A stretch of 64,000 bases of DNA from Manihot esculenta (Eukaryota > Streptophyta > Magnoliopsida > Malpighiales > Euphorbiaceae): contig NC_035170.2 of NCBI RefSeq assembly GCF_001659605.2, positions 17,064,265 to 17,128,264 on the forward strand, written 5' to 3'. The notes under the pieces are model-generated. The model was not told the DNA's origin, did no database searches, and saw nothing but the letters and a program-made list of their open reading frames with translations. Shown piece after piece: positions 11,874 through 23,844 of this stretch. The translations under genes and the position numbers were made by a program. Numbering within the stretch: the first letter of the stretch is position 1; every line of letters begins with the position of its first letter.

Positions 11874-12382
11874 AACATAACATGCCACTGTCCAGCCTAG
11901 GACAATAAACAAGGGCGCTACTTGGGAGGCAACCCAAGGTTACATGCTTGCGCAAGCCTGTAGAGTCACAAGTAAGTTTTCCTTTTAATTTTTAGTTTTA
12001 AATTAATTTATTTATTATTTTTGGAGCAGATTGGATTTTCTAGGCAATTCGGGACTTTAGGGAACCTTTTTGGAGGTAAGTTATTATTTTTAAAATTACT
12101 CCCAAAAGAAGGTAAGTTCTGTTCTACTTCATCTTATTTTCTACTTAAAAAAATAAAATAAAATAAAAAATAATAAAAAAATAATAAAAAATAAATAAAA
12201 GAAAAAACTAATTCTCTCTCTCCTGTCATCTTCATCTTCTATCTTTTTCTTTTTCTTCTTTTCTTTTCTTTCCTGCAGATGGCCTGCGCCGCCTCTTCCC
12301 ATGCCGTTTCCTCCGCCGTCGGCGCTTCGACCCGTAGCCGCAGCTCGTCGCACCGCCAGTAGACCACGATCCCATAGAACGT
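11874..12382 (+). other. Untranslated 3' part of the Athila/Tat-type element, left of the nested insertion
   Basis: It starts with the clade-typical phrase GGGCGCTACTTGGGAGGCAACC (about 11913-11934). An A-rich stretch follows (12147-12205), then a C/T-rich tract ending TTTCCTGCAG at 12278. From 12279 the sequence abruptly becomes GC-rich and continues on the far side of the nested element at 30693. A 27-codon ATG ORF at 12279-12362 is the only short frame. Confidence 0.7.
12378..12382. repeat. Left TSD of the outer Tekay-type element (AACGT)
   Basis: AACGT at 12378-12382 is repeated at 30688-30692, directly outside the two LTR ends. Confidence 0.92.
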
Positions 12383-14625
12383 TGTAACGACCCCAAAATG
12401 GACCGTCACCGGCGCTAGGATTCAGGTCGGCTTAAGGCCGCCAGAACCCGTAGCAAGCCTGCTATACTCTATGTGTACCTGTAATACTCATACATGATCA
12501 TACATTTTCTGTGAAAATAAAAACTCTTTTCTGAACCAAGGCTTAACCTGTGCATGCACTATCTCTGTACTCTGTACTCTGTTCTTTGTACCCCTGACTA
12601 GAGCTTGCTCTAGATGGGTAACTCATACCTGTTAAGCCTGGTTTTTCACATACAGAAACATATATACATATACAGATCATGTTTACCACAAACATCACTA
12701 AGTCAAGCACATTTCTAACTTTATACACATCTCTGTCATATTACATGTCCACTCTATGCTATTACAACTCCTCTTCCTGTACTCTGCTGGACTGTCCCTG
12801 TACACTGTACACTGAACCTGCAAAACTGTGGTTAAGGGAGTGGGATGAGCTCTATAGCCCAGTGAGTAGAACAGTAAAAGAGTCATTAACACATGCTCTG
12901 ATGGAATGCATCATATCACAGACAATCCACATCAAAGGTAAACCTGTCACCACATAGTCCCAGTAACTCTGTGCCAGGGCGTAGAATCGAGCACCTGGTC
13001 TTCCTGTCATATATGTATATGTGTATATAACACCTCTGTACTTACCATTTCCAGGGCGTAGTCAAAGGCTCCTGGACTTTACTATATACCTGCCAGGGCA
13101 TAGGCAAAGGCTCCTGGACTTCTCTATACCTGCCAGGGCGTAGTCAAAGGCTCCTGGACTTCCTGTCTGTGACTATTGGATCATTCAGCATTTACCCACA
13201 TCAACAATGTACTATGCAATACAACATATTCGTGGCTACTAATGCAATCAACCTATTGCAGAATCATGATGCATGAGATATGCTAAAACATTCCATTGGT
13301 CAATTAAAAGAATTAAGTTTAGTTCCACTCACCTCTGGCTATCTGGACTGACTGACTCTGCAGGCTCTGTAAACTCTGGAGCAGTACTCACTGCTGCTCT
13401 CTCTGGTTCCTCTGGTCTGTATAGGTACAGATAAACGCAAATGAGGGACCAAGCTAGCTTATGAACAACTCTATTTAACTCCCCACAAAGCCCTTCACAC
13501 TCACTCTAAAACTCATGCAAAGAATGCAAAAGAAAAGCTGGACAGAACACTTTCGGCGGCAGGTTCGGCGGCCGAAAGTCCTCTCTAGAGACGAAACTCA
13601 AGCACCTTCGGCGGCCGAACTTCCACTTTCGGCTGCCGAACCCTTTCGGGGGCAAGTTTCGGAGGCCAAAAGGCACTCTAGAGACGAAAGTCTCTAACCT
13701 TCGGCGGCACCTTCGGCGGCCGAACTTCCCTCCAGAGCCGAAAGTCCAAAAGCTCGGGGGCAAGCTGGGGCAGCCGAAGCCACCTCCTCACACCTACTCA
13801 GGGGTTCGGCGGCCGAATGTACCTTCGGCTGCCGAACCTGAGTTCATCAGCAGGGCAGAAACTTGCCCTGCCTTTCGCCAAATGCACCAAACTCCTCTCC
13901 AACTTCACACCTCACTTCCTCAACTTGCATACACCTAAGTATATGCTCCAAGGGGTCAAAAACTACCTGAAACCCCAATAACACAAATCACTTACCATAA
14001 AAACAAGCTGTACATACAAAATCATCAAAAACTCACAAAAACCTATTCATGCAACTCTCTCCATAAACCCCATAAAACATTCAGAAAACATAAAAACAAG
14101 CTCAGGATCTTCACTTACCTCGTGAAAACAAGTAGATGAATGATCCTAACGTGGAGGTTTGGAGCAACTTGCCTTCAAACTCTCCAAACTTCACAACTTT
14201 GAGTTTTTAGCTTTAAAACCTTCAAATACCATAAAAACTAATCAAAGCTTTGCATGATTTCATGAAAACATGAAAGAATACTCACAAAGGACAGAGTTTC
14301 ACCTCAGCAAGTGAAAGAAACGGTGTTCTGACCGCTTCAACCGACTGAGGGCCATTTATAGGTGGCTGGCCAGACCACCTTCGGCGGCCACACGTGAAAC
14401 CGAAAGCCATGCATGTTCGGCGGCCGAACCTCAACTTCGGCGGCCGAACCTGGCTTTTCTGCCTTGGTTCATTTCACTCAAAAACTCATTTCTTTATGCT
14501 TAAAACTTTATGAACATCTCAAAACAGTTTAGAAAAACATAACGCTAACCCTTCTAGAGCCTTCCGACATCCCGGACTCCACCGGAAGGTAGCATTCCGA
14601 TGCCGGACTCCAGCCGGGTATTACA
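12383..14625 (-). mobile_element. 3' LTR of the outer Tekay-type element
   Basis: On the plus strand it runs from TGTAACGACCCC to GGGTATTACA. It has TTCGGCNGCCGAA clusters (about 13550-13835 and 14380-14450), a TATAAATGG box in reverse near 14352-14360, and a CCAGGGC minisatellite at 12971-13165. Confidence 0.95.
12971..13165. repeat. LTR minisatellite, CCAGGGCGTAG...CTCCTGG units
   Basis: Four to five imperfect units of GCCAGGGCGTAGTCAAAGG...TCCTGGACTT, interspersed with short AT spacers. The copy in the 5' LTR is at 29033-29226. Confidence 0.85.
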
Positions 14626-14638
14626 TTCTCCCCCCTTA
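14626..14638 (-). promoter_or_regulatory. Polypurine tract of the outer Tekay-type element
   Basis: On the minus strand it reads AAGGGGGGAGAA directly before the LTR start TGTAATACC. It would prime plus-strand DNA synthesis. Confidence 0.88.
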
Positions 14639-14639
14639 A

Positions 14640-14661
14640 GAACATTCGTCCTCGAATGTTC
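14640..14661 (-). promoter_or_regulatory. Hairpin next to the polypurine tract
   Basis: A perfect 9-bp inverted repeat (GAACATTCG / CGAATGTTC) with a 4-base loop. The same stem is kept, with a changed loop, in all four internal regions of this family in the window. Confidence 0.8.
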
Positions 14662-14702
14662 CTCAAACAAACAATTAACACATAAAAAGGAGGAAACTAA
14701 CC

Positions 14703-16358
14703 TCAAAACAGATATGGATATTGCTGGAGCATAGACTCCCGCGTCTCCCAGGTACATTCTTCGAGATTATGGTGGTTCCACAGAACTTTCACCATCGGAA
14801 TCTCCTTGTTTCTGAGCTGTCTGATCTGTGTGTCCAGAATCCGCACTGGCTGCTCTATATAGGTGAGATCTGTAAGAATCTCCACCTCAGGCTCACTCAG
14901 AACCTGACTCGGATCTGACACAAACTGCCGTAGCATAGAAACATGAAATACCGGGTGAATTCTCTCCATAGAAGCAGGTAAATCTAGCTTATACGACACA
15001 TTTCCGATCCTCTGCAAAATCTCAAAGGGTCCAATGTATCGTGGGGCTAACTTACCCTTCTTTCCAAAACGAACCACTCCTTTCATTGGCGACACTTTTA
15101 GCAATACCCAATTACCCTCCTGGAACGCTAACTGCTTTCTGCGAACGTCTGCATAACTTTTCTGTCTGCTCTGCGCTGTTCTGATTCTCTCTCTGATCAT
15201 GGGCACCACTTTACTGGTAATCTCTACGAGCTCTGGTCCTGCAAGAGCCTTCTCTCCTATCTCTTCCCAGCAAACAGGGGATCTGCACTTCCTCCCATAC
15301 AACGCTTCATAAGGAGCCATCCCGATGCTAGCATGATGGCTGTTATTGTAGGCAAACTCCACCAGAGGTAGATGCTGCCTCCAAGAACCGCCAAAGTCTA
15401 ACACACACAGTCGAAGCATATCCTCTATGGTCTGGATGGTCCTCTCTGATTGTCCATCAGTCTGTGGGTGGAAAGCAGTACTAAAATCTAACCTCGTGCC
15501 CATCGCACTCTGCAGACTTCGCCAAAATCTGGAAGTAAACTGAGGTCCTCTATCTGAAACTATCGACACTGGAACTCCATGTAACCGTACTATCTCATCC
15601 AGATAGACCTGTGCCAATTTATCCACAGAATAGTTACTCCGAACTGGAAGAAAATGAGCAGATTTCGTGAGTCTGTCCACAATCACCCATATAGAGTCTA
15701 CTCTGTTGGACGCTGCTGGTAAACCCACTACAAAATCCATGGCTATGTTCTCCCATTTCCACTCTGGAATCGGTAATGGGTTAAGCATTCCGGCTGGTTT
15801 CTGATGCTCTAGTTTCACCCTCTGGCAAACCTCACAGGCTGTCACAAATTGCGCCACTTCTTTCTTCATGGCTGGCCACCAATAAACCCTTTTCAGATCC
15901 TGATACATCTTAGTGGCTCCTGGGTGAACACTATACCTCGCATTATGAGCTTCCCTCATAATGTCTTCCTTCACACTGTTTCTATCTGGTACACAAAGTC
16001 GACTCCCATAACGGAGGCTCCCTTTGCTATCAAATCTGAATTCTGCACTGTTGCCTGACTGAACAGTCCTGACAATTTTCATCAACTCAGGGTCCTCATG
16101 CTGTCTCTGAGCTATCTGCTCCAGAAACACAGGTGTCACTCTCATCTGTGCTATCAACGCACCTGTACCAGACAACTCTAGCTGTAATCCCTTGTCTAAG
16201 AGCTTGTAAAGCTCCATCACGACTGGTCTCCGCTCTGCTGCTATATGGGATAAACTGCCTAGTGACTTCCGGCTTAGGGCGTCTGCCACAACATTTGCCT
16301 TACCCGGATGATACTGGATCTTACAATCATAATCACTGAGCAATTTGACCCATCTTCT
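14703..16358 (-). pseudogene. pol: 3' pol: RNase H end, integrase and chromodomain (outer element)
   Basis: Integrase joins element DNA to the host, and the chromodomain is thought to steer chromoviruses to heterochromatin. The open frame runs on the minus strand from 16343 to 14703 and continues the frame of the RNase H piece across a TAG at 16359-16361. Visible features are [20 protein letters not shown] (RNase H end), the HHCC zinc finger (HNARYSVHPG...CEVCQRVK), the catalytic D (MDFVVGLP), D ([10 protein letters not shown]) and E (DGQSERTIQ), a basic C-terminal region, and a chromodomain-like tail ([30 protein letters not shown]). The integrase itself looks complete. The gene is called a pseudogene because the polyprotein is broken upstream. 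Confidence 0.9.
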
Positions 16359-16688
16359 CTACTGCAAATTCAGTTCTCTCTGACTCAAGATGTACTGTAA
16401 ACTCTTGTGATCGGTGAAGATCTCGCATTTAATCCCGTAGAGGTAATGCCGCCACATCTTAAGTGCAAAGATAACTGCTGCCATCTCTAGGTCATGGGTA
16501 GGGTAATTCAACTCGTGCTTCTTCAACTGTCTAGAAGCATAAGCTATCACCCTATCATTCTGCATCAATACACAACCCAATCCCACTCGAGATGCATCAC
16601 AGAACACTGTGAAATCCTCATTACTCACATGCAAAGCTAACACTGGTGCTGTGGTCAATCTCCTCTTGAGCTCCTCAAAGCTCGCTTC
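16359..16688 (-). pseudogene. pol: RNase H piece of pol, left of the nested insertion (outer element)
   Basis: It continues the pol frame of 25290-27328 once the nested element and one TSD copy are ignored (CEA, then SFEELKRRL). It carries [15 protein letters not shown], with the first catalytic aspartate of RNase H intact, and [19 protein letters not shown]. It ends at an in-frame TAG (16359-16361) where the other copies have Gln in LRQRRW, consistent with a C-to-T change. Confidence 0.88.
16684..16688. repeat. Left TSD of the inner element (GCTTC)
   Basis: GCTTC at 16684-16688 recurs at 25290-25294, directly outside the inner element's LTRs. Confidence 0.93.
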
Positions 16689-18976
16689 TGTAACGCCCCG
16701 GAAATCCGGACCGCTACCGGCGCTAGGATTCAGGTCGGCTTAAGGCCGCCGGAACCCGTAGCAAGCCTACATACATCCTGTTTACCTGTTTAATCCCATA
16801 CATGATCAACAAACATACATAAGAATTAAAAACTTTTTTTTTTTTTTTTTTTCTTCATACACCAAACTCAACCTGTGCATGCACTGTATTCATCATATAC
16901 ATAAACATTAATCCCTCTGTGGGATCTCATCAAAGCCTCAAGGGCTATACATCATATGGTGAGTTGGTTTACATCAATATCAAAACACAAGATCATGTAC
17001 ATACCAAGGGATTAACATATACTATGGTCAAGCACATATCTATCCTCAATAACATAATCACATAAACTTTACATTACATTCTTATCATTTTTTTCATGTC
17101 CACATACTCTAGCTATTACATACATGTGACTTTTCCCTTCTTTTCTTCTCTATCACTCCCGTACCTGCAAACCTGGGGGTTAGGGGAGAGGGGTGAGCTA
17201 AAAGCCCAGTGAGCAGGAACTAAAAACATTATATTAAAGTTCATGCTTTCATGAAATGCATCATATCACAAACAATTCACATCAAGGGTGAACCTGTCAC
17301 CAATTAGTCCCAACATAGTCTCGTGCCAGGCCGTAGCATGGGGTCCTGGTCTTCCTGTCATAACACATATTAAGTCTCGTGCCAGGCCGTAGCATGGGGT
17401 CCTGGTCTTCCTGTCATATCATATATAAAGCCTCGTGCCAGGCCGTAGCATGGGGTCCTGGTCTTCCTGTCATATCATATATAAAGCCTCGTGCCAGGCC
17501 GTAGCATGGGGTCCTGGTCTTCCTGTCATAACATACATAAAGTCTCGTGGACTAATTGGATCATACAGCATTCACCCACAACCACAAAATAAAATGCAAT
17601 GCGACATATTCGTGAACTAATGCAATCAGCCTATTACATGTCATCATGATGCATGAAACATGCTCAAAACATTTAATTGCTTGATTTTAAAACATTAAGC
17701 TTGTTTCCACTCACCTCTGGCTAGCTCTGACCAGACACTGAAGCAGCTCACTCACTGCTGGGGTCCTCGGTTCCTCGGGTCCGAGCCTACACAGGTGGAC
17801 TCCAATGAGGGACCAAACATATATAAACACAACTCTAATATATCCCCCAAAAACCCCCCCTAAAACATCATGAAAACATCACAGAAAATATGCATGAAAT
17901 GGCTAAACAGGGCACCTTCGGCGGCACCTTCGGCGGCCGAAAGTCCTGGACAGAGACGAAACTCAGCTAGGTTCGGCGGCACCTTTGGCGGCCGAAAGTG
18001 CCAGACAGAGACGAAAGTCTCTTTTCGGGGGCACCTTCGGCAGCCGAAAGCTGCCTTCACAAGAGGGGTTCGGCGGCCGAAACTCCCTTCGGCTGCCGAA
18101 CCTGGTTTCTGCCAAACGGCAGAAACTTGGTTCAAGTGAACCTCCTGGCTCCCAAAACCATAGATCATGCATATTTCTCAACTAAAACACACATACAGGT
18201 TCCTAGGGGTCTCAAACATGTATATACCCCATCTACAACACTTCATTCACACACAAACAAGCTACATTGCTCAAAAATCACAACTTAAACCCATAAACCT
18301 ACACATGAACTAAACATGCCTTTAATCCCCAAAGATCTTCATAAAACTTGTGTCAAGCATAAAAAGAGTTCAAGATCGACCCTTACCTCTTGAAGATCGA
18401 GAGTAGAGGCGATCTAACTTGGAGTTGGAAGAGATTTAGCTCCTTGGGTCTCCAAGCTTAAAACTTGCTCAAAACTCGATTCAAAAGCTTAAAAACTTCA
18501 AAGCAAGATGAAAACTTGTTAAAACCATGAAAGATCTAGAGGAAACACTCAAGATCGAGGGAGGAACGGTGGAGACTCACCTTGGCCGAAAATGGGAGAG
18601 AAAAAGCTCGCCCGTGCGGACCAAGGGGACCCTTTTATAGTGGCTGGCCAGGCCACGTTCGGGGGCCGAATGTGCCTCCGCATCCATGCAATGTTCGGCG
18701 GCCGAACATAAGGTTCGGCGGCCGAACCTGCACTTCCCTCACTTAGACTTTCGGGGGCCTAACGTGCCTCCCAAAGTCCATGCATGTTCGGCGGCTGAAA
18801 GTAAGTTTCGGCGGCCGAACCTGGGTTTTTCCTTAAAGAATTTTCATGCAAAAAAACTTATTTAAAATCATACTTAAAACATTAAAATACATGCTTTTAC
18901 CCTTCTAGAGGTTTCCGACACCCAAATTCCACCGGACGGTAGGAATTCCGATACCGGAGTCTAGCCAGGTATTACA
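16689..18976 (-). mobile_element. 3' LTR of the inner element
   Basis: TGTAACGCCCCGG...GGTATTACA on the plus strand. It contains four 56-bp minisatellite units (17321-17530), TTCGGCNGCCGAA clusters (about 17920-18105 and 18657-18820) and a TATAAAAG box in reverse at 18632-18639. Confidence 0.96.
17321..17530. repeat. 56-bp minisatellite, four units
   Basis: Units start near 17323, 17379, 17435 and 17491. Each contains GTGCCAGGCCGTAGCATGG followed by GGTCCTGGTCTTCCTGTCAT. The internal CCAGG...CCTGG can pair. The second copy is at 23634-23844. Confidence 0.95.
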
Positions 18977-18991
18977 TTCTCCCCCCCTTAA
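18977..18991 (-). promoter_or_regulatory. Polypurine tract of the inner element
   Basis: The minus strand reads TTAAGGGGGGGAGAA immediately before the 3' LTR. Confidence 0.88.
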
Positions 18992-19013
18992 GAACATTCG
19001 TCCCCGAATGTTC
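18992..19013 (-). promoter_or_regulatory. Hairpin next to the polypurine tract (inner element)
   Basis: GAACATTCG and CGAATGTTC around a TCCC loop (plus strand). It is the same 9-bp stem as at 14640, 52744 and 60341. Confidence 0.8.
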
Positions 19014-19087
19014 CTCAACTAGTACATGCATAGCGAAACAAACATAACATACACACATATAGCACATGGAACACATCTCAACTAACC

Positions 19088-22000
19088 TTAGAAGAGGTGG
19101 GGGTACTGCTGGAGCATGGACTCCCGGGTCTCCCAAGTGCATTCTTCCAAATTGTGGTGGTTCCAAAGGACTTTCACCATCAGGATTTCCTTGTTCCTCA
19201 ACTTTCTGATCTGAGTGTCAAGAATCCGTACTGGCTGTTCAACATAAGTGAGATCCTCTTGGATCTCCACATCAGGCTCGCTAAGAACCTTGCCCGGATC
19301 TGACACGAACTTCCTCAACATGGAAACATGGAAAACCGGATGGATTCTCTCCATAGAAGCAGGCAAGTCCAGCTTGTACGATACATTCCCAATCCTTTGC
19401 AGGACTTCAAAGGGTCCAATGTACCGCGGAGCTAGCTTACCCTTCTTACCAAATCGAACCACCCCTTTCATCGGAGACACCTTGAGCAATACTAGATCCC
19501 CCTCCTGAAACTCTACCTGTTTCCTGCGGATGTCTGCATAACTTTTCTGCCTGCTGGTGGCAGTCTTTATCCTTTCTCTGATAATGGGCACCACCCTGCT
19601 GGTGATCTCAACAAGCTCAGGCCCTGCTAAGGACCTCTCTCCAACCTCTTCCCAGCAAACGGGTGACCTGCACTTCCTCCCATACAAAGCTTCATATGGA
19701 GCCATCCCTATGCTAGCATGATAGCTGTTATTGTAGGCAAACTCCACCAAAGGTAGATGTTGCTTCCAAGAACCGCCAAAATCTAGCACACACATTCTGA
19801 GCATATCTTCTATGGTCTGGATGGTCCTCTCTGACTGTCCGTCTGTCTGGGGGTGGAAGGCAGTACTGAAATCTAACCTAGTACCCATAGCACTCTGCAG
19901 ACTCCGCCAAAACCTGGAGGTAAACTGGGGCCCTCTATCTGACACTATATGCCCCAAGAATGATATGCTCCTCAACCAGAACTCACACTTGGAGAACTTG
20001 GCGTACAAGCCATGTTCCCTCAAGGTCTGCAGAACTATCCTCAGATGATGGGCATGCTCCTCTGCATTCCTGGAATACACTAGGATATCATCTATGAAGA
20101 CAATAACGAAGTGATCCAGGTATGGTCTGAATATTCTGTTCATGAGGTCCATGAATGCTGCAGGGGCGTTGGTTAACCCAAACGGCATTACAAGGAACTC
20201 ATAGTGCCCATATCTGGTCCTGAAGGCCGTCTTTGGCACGTCCTCCTCTCTGATTCTCAACTGATGGTACCCGGATCTCAGATCTATTTTGGAGAAACAA
20301 CCCGCTCCTGCTAGCTGGTCGAATAGATCGTTGATCCTTGGCAATGGGTACTTATTCTTGATGGTGACTTTGTTCAACTGCCTGTAGTCGATACAAAGCC
20401 TGAGGGATCCATCCTTTTTCTTCACAAAGAGTACTGGAGCACCCCAAGGTGAGGTACTCGGTCGGATGAAACCCTTGTCCACCAGTTCTTGCAACTGTTC
20501 CTTCAACTCTTTCATCTCAGCTGGTGCCATCCTGTAGGGAGGGATAGAGATAGGCCTAGTTCCAGGCATCAGCTCTATTTCAAACTCTATCTCCCTTGCA
20601 GGTGGTAGTCCTGGAAGCTCGTCTGGGAAAACATCTAAGAACTCACTCACCACAGGCACTGAGGCGGGCTCTCTAACCTGACTGTCTAGCTCTCTCACAT
20701 GAGCTAGATACCCCTGACATCCCCTCCTAAGCAACCTACGAGCCTGAAGAGCTGATATCAGACCTCTAGGTGTACCCCTCTTGTCTCCTCTGAAGACGAC
20801 CTCTGACCCATCCTGATCTCTGAATCTGACTACCTTGTCTCTACAGTCCAAGGTAGCACCGTGGGTAGATAGCCAATCCATCCCTAGAATGACGTCAAAG
20901 TCTGTCAAATCTAGAACCACAAGGTCGGCGGACAAGCATCTTCCCTCTATAAAAACTGGACTACACTGGCAGACTGACTCTGCAACTGACGGGTCACACT
21001 TGGGTCCACTGACCCATAGGGGACACTCTAACCCAGAGACCATCAATCCTAACCTCTGAACGGCTCTCGGTGCAATAAAAGAGTGAGATGCACCCGGGTC
21101 CATTAATGCATACACATCAGAACACCCAATGATGAGATTACCTGACACCACGGTGTTGGATGTGTTAGCCTCCTGCTGCGTCATGGTGAAGATCCTGGCT
21201 GGAGCTGATGGACCTTCACCTCTGAATCCTGCTGAGGAAGAAGCTGACCCTCTCCCTCTGCCTCTGCCACTGGCCTGTGTAGCAGCTGGAGCTACTGGCT
21301 GTGCCACACTTCCTGAAGCTGTCTGCTGTGTCTGTGCCGTAGGAACTGCTTTAGGACATTGCCATGACATATGCCCCTCTTGCCCACATCTGTAGCAGGT
21401 CGTTGTCCCATACCGGCATAAACCCCTGTGTGGCCTACCACACTTCGCACAAGCTGCATTATCTGCCCCAGAACTAGAACTACTGCCAAATCCCAGACTA
21501 GACTTGACCTTGTTCCAGAACTTATTCTTCTTACCCTTGGGCTTACCCCATCTCTTACTGCCTGAAGCTGCTGCACTCAAGGTAGAGGGATCTAACCTTC
21601 CCCCACCCGGAGTTTTAGAACCAGAAGCTTGTGCCACTGTCTGTTTGACTGTCCCCTGAACGATGGCACTAGCCTCCATTCTCCTAGCCATGTCTACTAT
21701 GGCGTGAAAACTCTCTCTATCTGCTGACTGTACCAAGGAGGAATACCTGGGATGGAGCTTCATGATATACCTCCTCGACTTCTTCTGGTCTGTGCTAAGG
21801 TCTTGCCCAGCAAAAGGCAGCAACTCCATAAACCTGTCAGTATACTCGTCTACACTCATGTCATCGGTTTGCCTCAACTGCTCGAATTCTATCATCTTCA
21901 ATTCCCTTGAACTATCAGGGAAAGCCCATCCTGCAAATTCATTAGCGAACTCCTCCCACGATAGGCTATCCACCCTCGGCTTCACATAGTTTTTGAACCA

Positions 22001-22747
22001 CTCACGGGCCTTTTTGCATTTCAAGGTGAAACCAGCCATCTGAATGGCTCTACTATCATCAGCTCCGATCTCCTCTGTGATCATCTTGACCTTCTCCAAA
22101 TATACAAACGGGTCATCACCTGACTCAAACTGGGGAGCACCCAACTTCATGTAATCTGTCATTTTAGCCTTACTTCCCCCAGATGAGCTAGGCTGAGGTA
22201 TCTGGGTATCTGGGCATGTAGGTGCCGGTGGTGGTGGAGGTACAGCATCCCCCGGAGTGGGGTTTGCTGGATTTGGATAGTATGGTGGAGGTGGGTACAC
22301 TGGGTACTGTGGATATGGTGGGTAGTATGGTGGGTATGGCATCTGTGTGGGGTAGGAGTTAAAACTAGGGTAATCCGATGTACCTCCCATCGAATACACG
22401 GGATTTTGGGTGTAGGGCGGATAGTGAGGTGGCTGAACAAATCCCGAGGCCTGAGTGCCTCCTTGGGATTCCCCCATACCCTCTTCTGACATACTGACGC
22501 CCAAACTGCCATCCCTCCTTTGATCAACATCCATCTGATCCCCCATATCTTCTGACATACCTCCCTGCACTGTTCCTCTGACTGATCTGCTTCTTCCCAG
22601 ATCTAAAGACCTTCTAGGGTCTCTCACTGCTCGGTCCCTGTTGGACCTACTTGACATTGCCCTAGGCAATGTTGAAGGACGGGCATCAGTGCCCTCGTCC
22701 TGAGGTGGTATTCCAGTCAATCGTGCAGATCGACGGGTTCCTCTCAT
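19088..22747 (-). CDS. gag-pol: Gag-pol polyprotein with RNase H and half of integrase deleted
   Basis: This single 1219-codon frame encodes structural Gag, protease and reverse transcriptase. It starts at the ATG at 22747 ([12 protein letters not shown]), the start conserved in the family. In order it has a proline/tyrosine-rich N-terminal region, a Retrotrans_gag domain ([28 protein letters not shown]), two zinc knuckles ([12 protein letters not shown] and [14 protein letters not shown]), a retropepsin-like active site in the form MDPGASHSF, and an RT with [11 protein letters not shown] then jumps at FLGHIVS directly to DRGPQFTS of integrase. Compared with the pol frame at 56841-60269, exactly 1332 bp (444 codons) are missing, including all of RNase H, the integrase zinc finger and the first catalytic Asp. 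The chromodomain-like tail is present. The junction lies near 19942-19950. Confidence 0.93.
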   Translation of the reverse strand: MRGTRRSARLTGIPPQDEGTDARPSTLPRAMSSRSNRDRAVRDPRRSLDLGRSRSVRGTVQGGMSEDMGDQMDVDQRRDGSLGVSMSEEGMGESQGGTQASGFVQPPHYPPYTQNPVYSMGGTSDYPSFNSYPTQMPYPPYYPPYPQYPVYPPPPYYPNPANPTPGDAVPPPPPAPTCPDTQIPQPSSSGGSKAKMTDYMKLGAPQFESGDDPFVYLEKVKMITEEIGADDSRAIQMAGFTLKCKKAREWFKNYVKPRVDSLSWEEFANEFAGWAFPDSSRELKMIEFEQLRQTDDMSVDEYTDRFMELLPFAGQDLSTDQKKSRRYIMKLHPRYSSLVQSADRESFHAIVDMARRMEASAIVQGTVKQTVAQASGSKTPGGGRLDPSTLSAAASGSKRWGKPKGKKNKFWNKVKSSLGFGSSSSSGADNAACAKCGRPHRGLCRYGTTTCYRCGQEGHMSWQCPKAVPTAQTQQTASGSVAQPVAPAATQASGRGRGRGSASSSAGFRGEGPSAPARIFTMTQQEANTSNTVVSGNLIIGCSDVYALMDPGASHSFIAPRAVQRLGLMVSGLECPLWVSGPKCDPSVAESVCQCSPVFIEGRCLSADLVVLDLTDFDVILGMDWLSTHGATLDCRDKVVRFRDQDGSEVVFRGDKRGTPRGLISALQARRLLRRGCQGYLAHVRELDSQVREPASVPVVSEFLDVFPDELPGLPPAREIEFEIELMPGTRPISIPPYRMAPAEMKELKEQLQELVDKGFIRPSTSPWGAPVLFVKKKDGSLRLCIDYRQLNKVTIKNKYPLPRINDLFDQLAGAGCFSKIDLRSGYHQLRIREEDVPKTAFRTRYGHYEFLVMPFGLTNAPAAFMDLMNRIFRPYLDHFVIVFIDDILVYSRNAEEHAHHLRIVLQTLREHGLYAKFSKCEFWLRSISFLGHIVSDRGPQFTSRFWRSLQSAMGTRLDFSTAFHPQTDGQSERTIQTIEDMLRMCVLDFGGSWKQHLPLVEFAYNNSYHASIGMAPYEALYGRKCRSPVCWEEVGERSLAGPELVEITSRVVPIIRERIKTATSRQKSYADIRRKQVEFQEGDLVLLKVSPMKGVVRFGKKGKLAPRYIGPFEVLQRIGNVSYKLDLPASMERIHPVFHVSMLRKFVSDPGKVLSEPDVEIQEDLTYVEQPVRILDTQIRKLRNKEILMVKVLWNHHNLEECTWETRESMLQQYPHLF

Positions 22748-22984
22748 CCTGTTTTCTGAGAAACAGTAAACATCACATAAACATCAGCATTAAATGGTTC
22801 ATGTCGGCAAACATGAACCTATCAGCTACATTACACACATAGCATATCATCATGGCATATCATACAATCATAGCAAGACAGGACTCTACATCCTATCCTA
22901 GTGGACATGATTTTTGCCTATTGTGCTTGACCTTCTATAACTTCTATGAGCCCGACACTCTAGGTCCGACCATATGAACCTAGG

Positions 22985-22996
22985 GCTCTGATACCA
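22985..22996 (-). promoter_or_regulatory. Primer-binding site, initiator tRNA-Met type (inner element)
   Basis: The minus strand reads TGGTATCAGAGC, complementary to the 3' end of plant initiator tRNA-Met, three bases from the 5' LTR. Confidence 0.93.
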
Positions 22997-23633
22997 CTCT
23001 GTAACGCCCCGGAAATCCGGACCGCTACCGGCGCTAGGATTCAGGTCGGCTTAAGGCCGCCGGAACCCGTAGCAAGCCTACATACATCCTGTTTACCTGT
23101 TTAATCCCATACATGATCAACAAACATACATAAGAATTAAAAACTTTTTTTTTTTTTTTTTTTTTTCTTCATACACCAAACTCAACCTGTGCATGCACTG
23201 TATTCATCATATACATAAACATTAATCCCTCTGTGGGATCTCATCAAAGCCTCAAGGGCTATACATCATATGGTGAGTTGGTTTACATCAATATCAAAAC
23301 ACAAGATCATGTACATACCAAGGGATTAACATATACTATGGTCAAGCACATATCTATCCTCAATAACATAATCACATAAACTTTACATTACATTCTTATC
23401 ATTTTTTTCATGTCCACATACTCTAGCTATTACATACATGTGACTTTTCCCTTCTTTTCTTCTCTATCACTCCCGTACCTGCAAACCTGGGGGTTAGGGG
23501 AGAGGGGTGAGCTAAAAGCCCAGTGAGCAGGAACTAAAAACATTATATTAAAGTTCATGCTTTCATGAAATGCATCATATCACAAACAATTCACATCAAG
23601 GGTGAACCTGTCACCAATTAGTCCCAACATAGT

Positions 23634-23844
23634 CTCGTGCCAGGCCGTAGCATGGGGTCCTGGTCTTCCTGTCATAACACATATTAAGTCTCGTGCCAGG
23701 CCGTAGCATGGGGTCCTGGTCTTCCTGTCATATCATATATAAAGCCTCGTGCCAGGCCGTAGCATGGGGTCCTGGTCTTCCTGTCATATCATATATAAAG
23801 CCTCGTGCCAGGCCGTAGCATGGGGTCCTGGTCTTCCTGTCATA
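23634..23844. repeat. 56-bp minisatellite in the 5' LTR, four units
   Basis: Same four-unit array as at 17321-17530, with no unit gained or lost since insertion. Confidence 0.93.

Noticed and set aside
9334..12382. Endogenous pararetrovirus or Ty1/copia origin for the 8-34 kb element
   Set aside because: LTRs, tRNA-Asp primer site, DLGAS protease and gag blocks all fit the Ty3 Athila/Tat clade. No movement-protein or copia integrase-first order is seen.
17860..18288. Overlapping ORFs of 60-115 codons in the LTRs (also near 13506-13763, 29568-30000, 45984-46311, 53575-53896, 61172-61487)
   Set aside because: They arise because GC-rich TTCGGCGGCCGAA repeats lack stop codons in several frames. 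They overlap each other on both strands and have no known domain.
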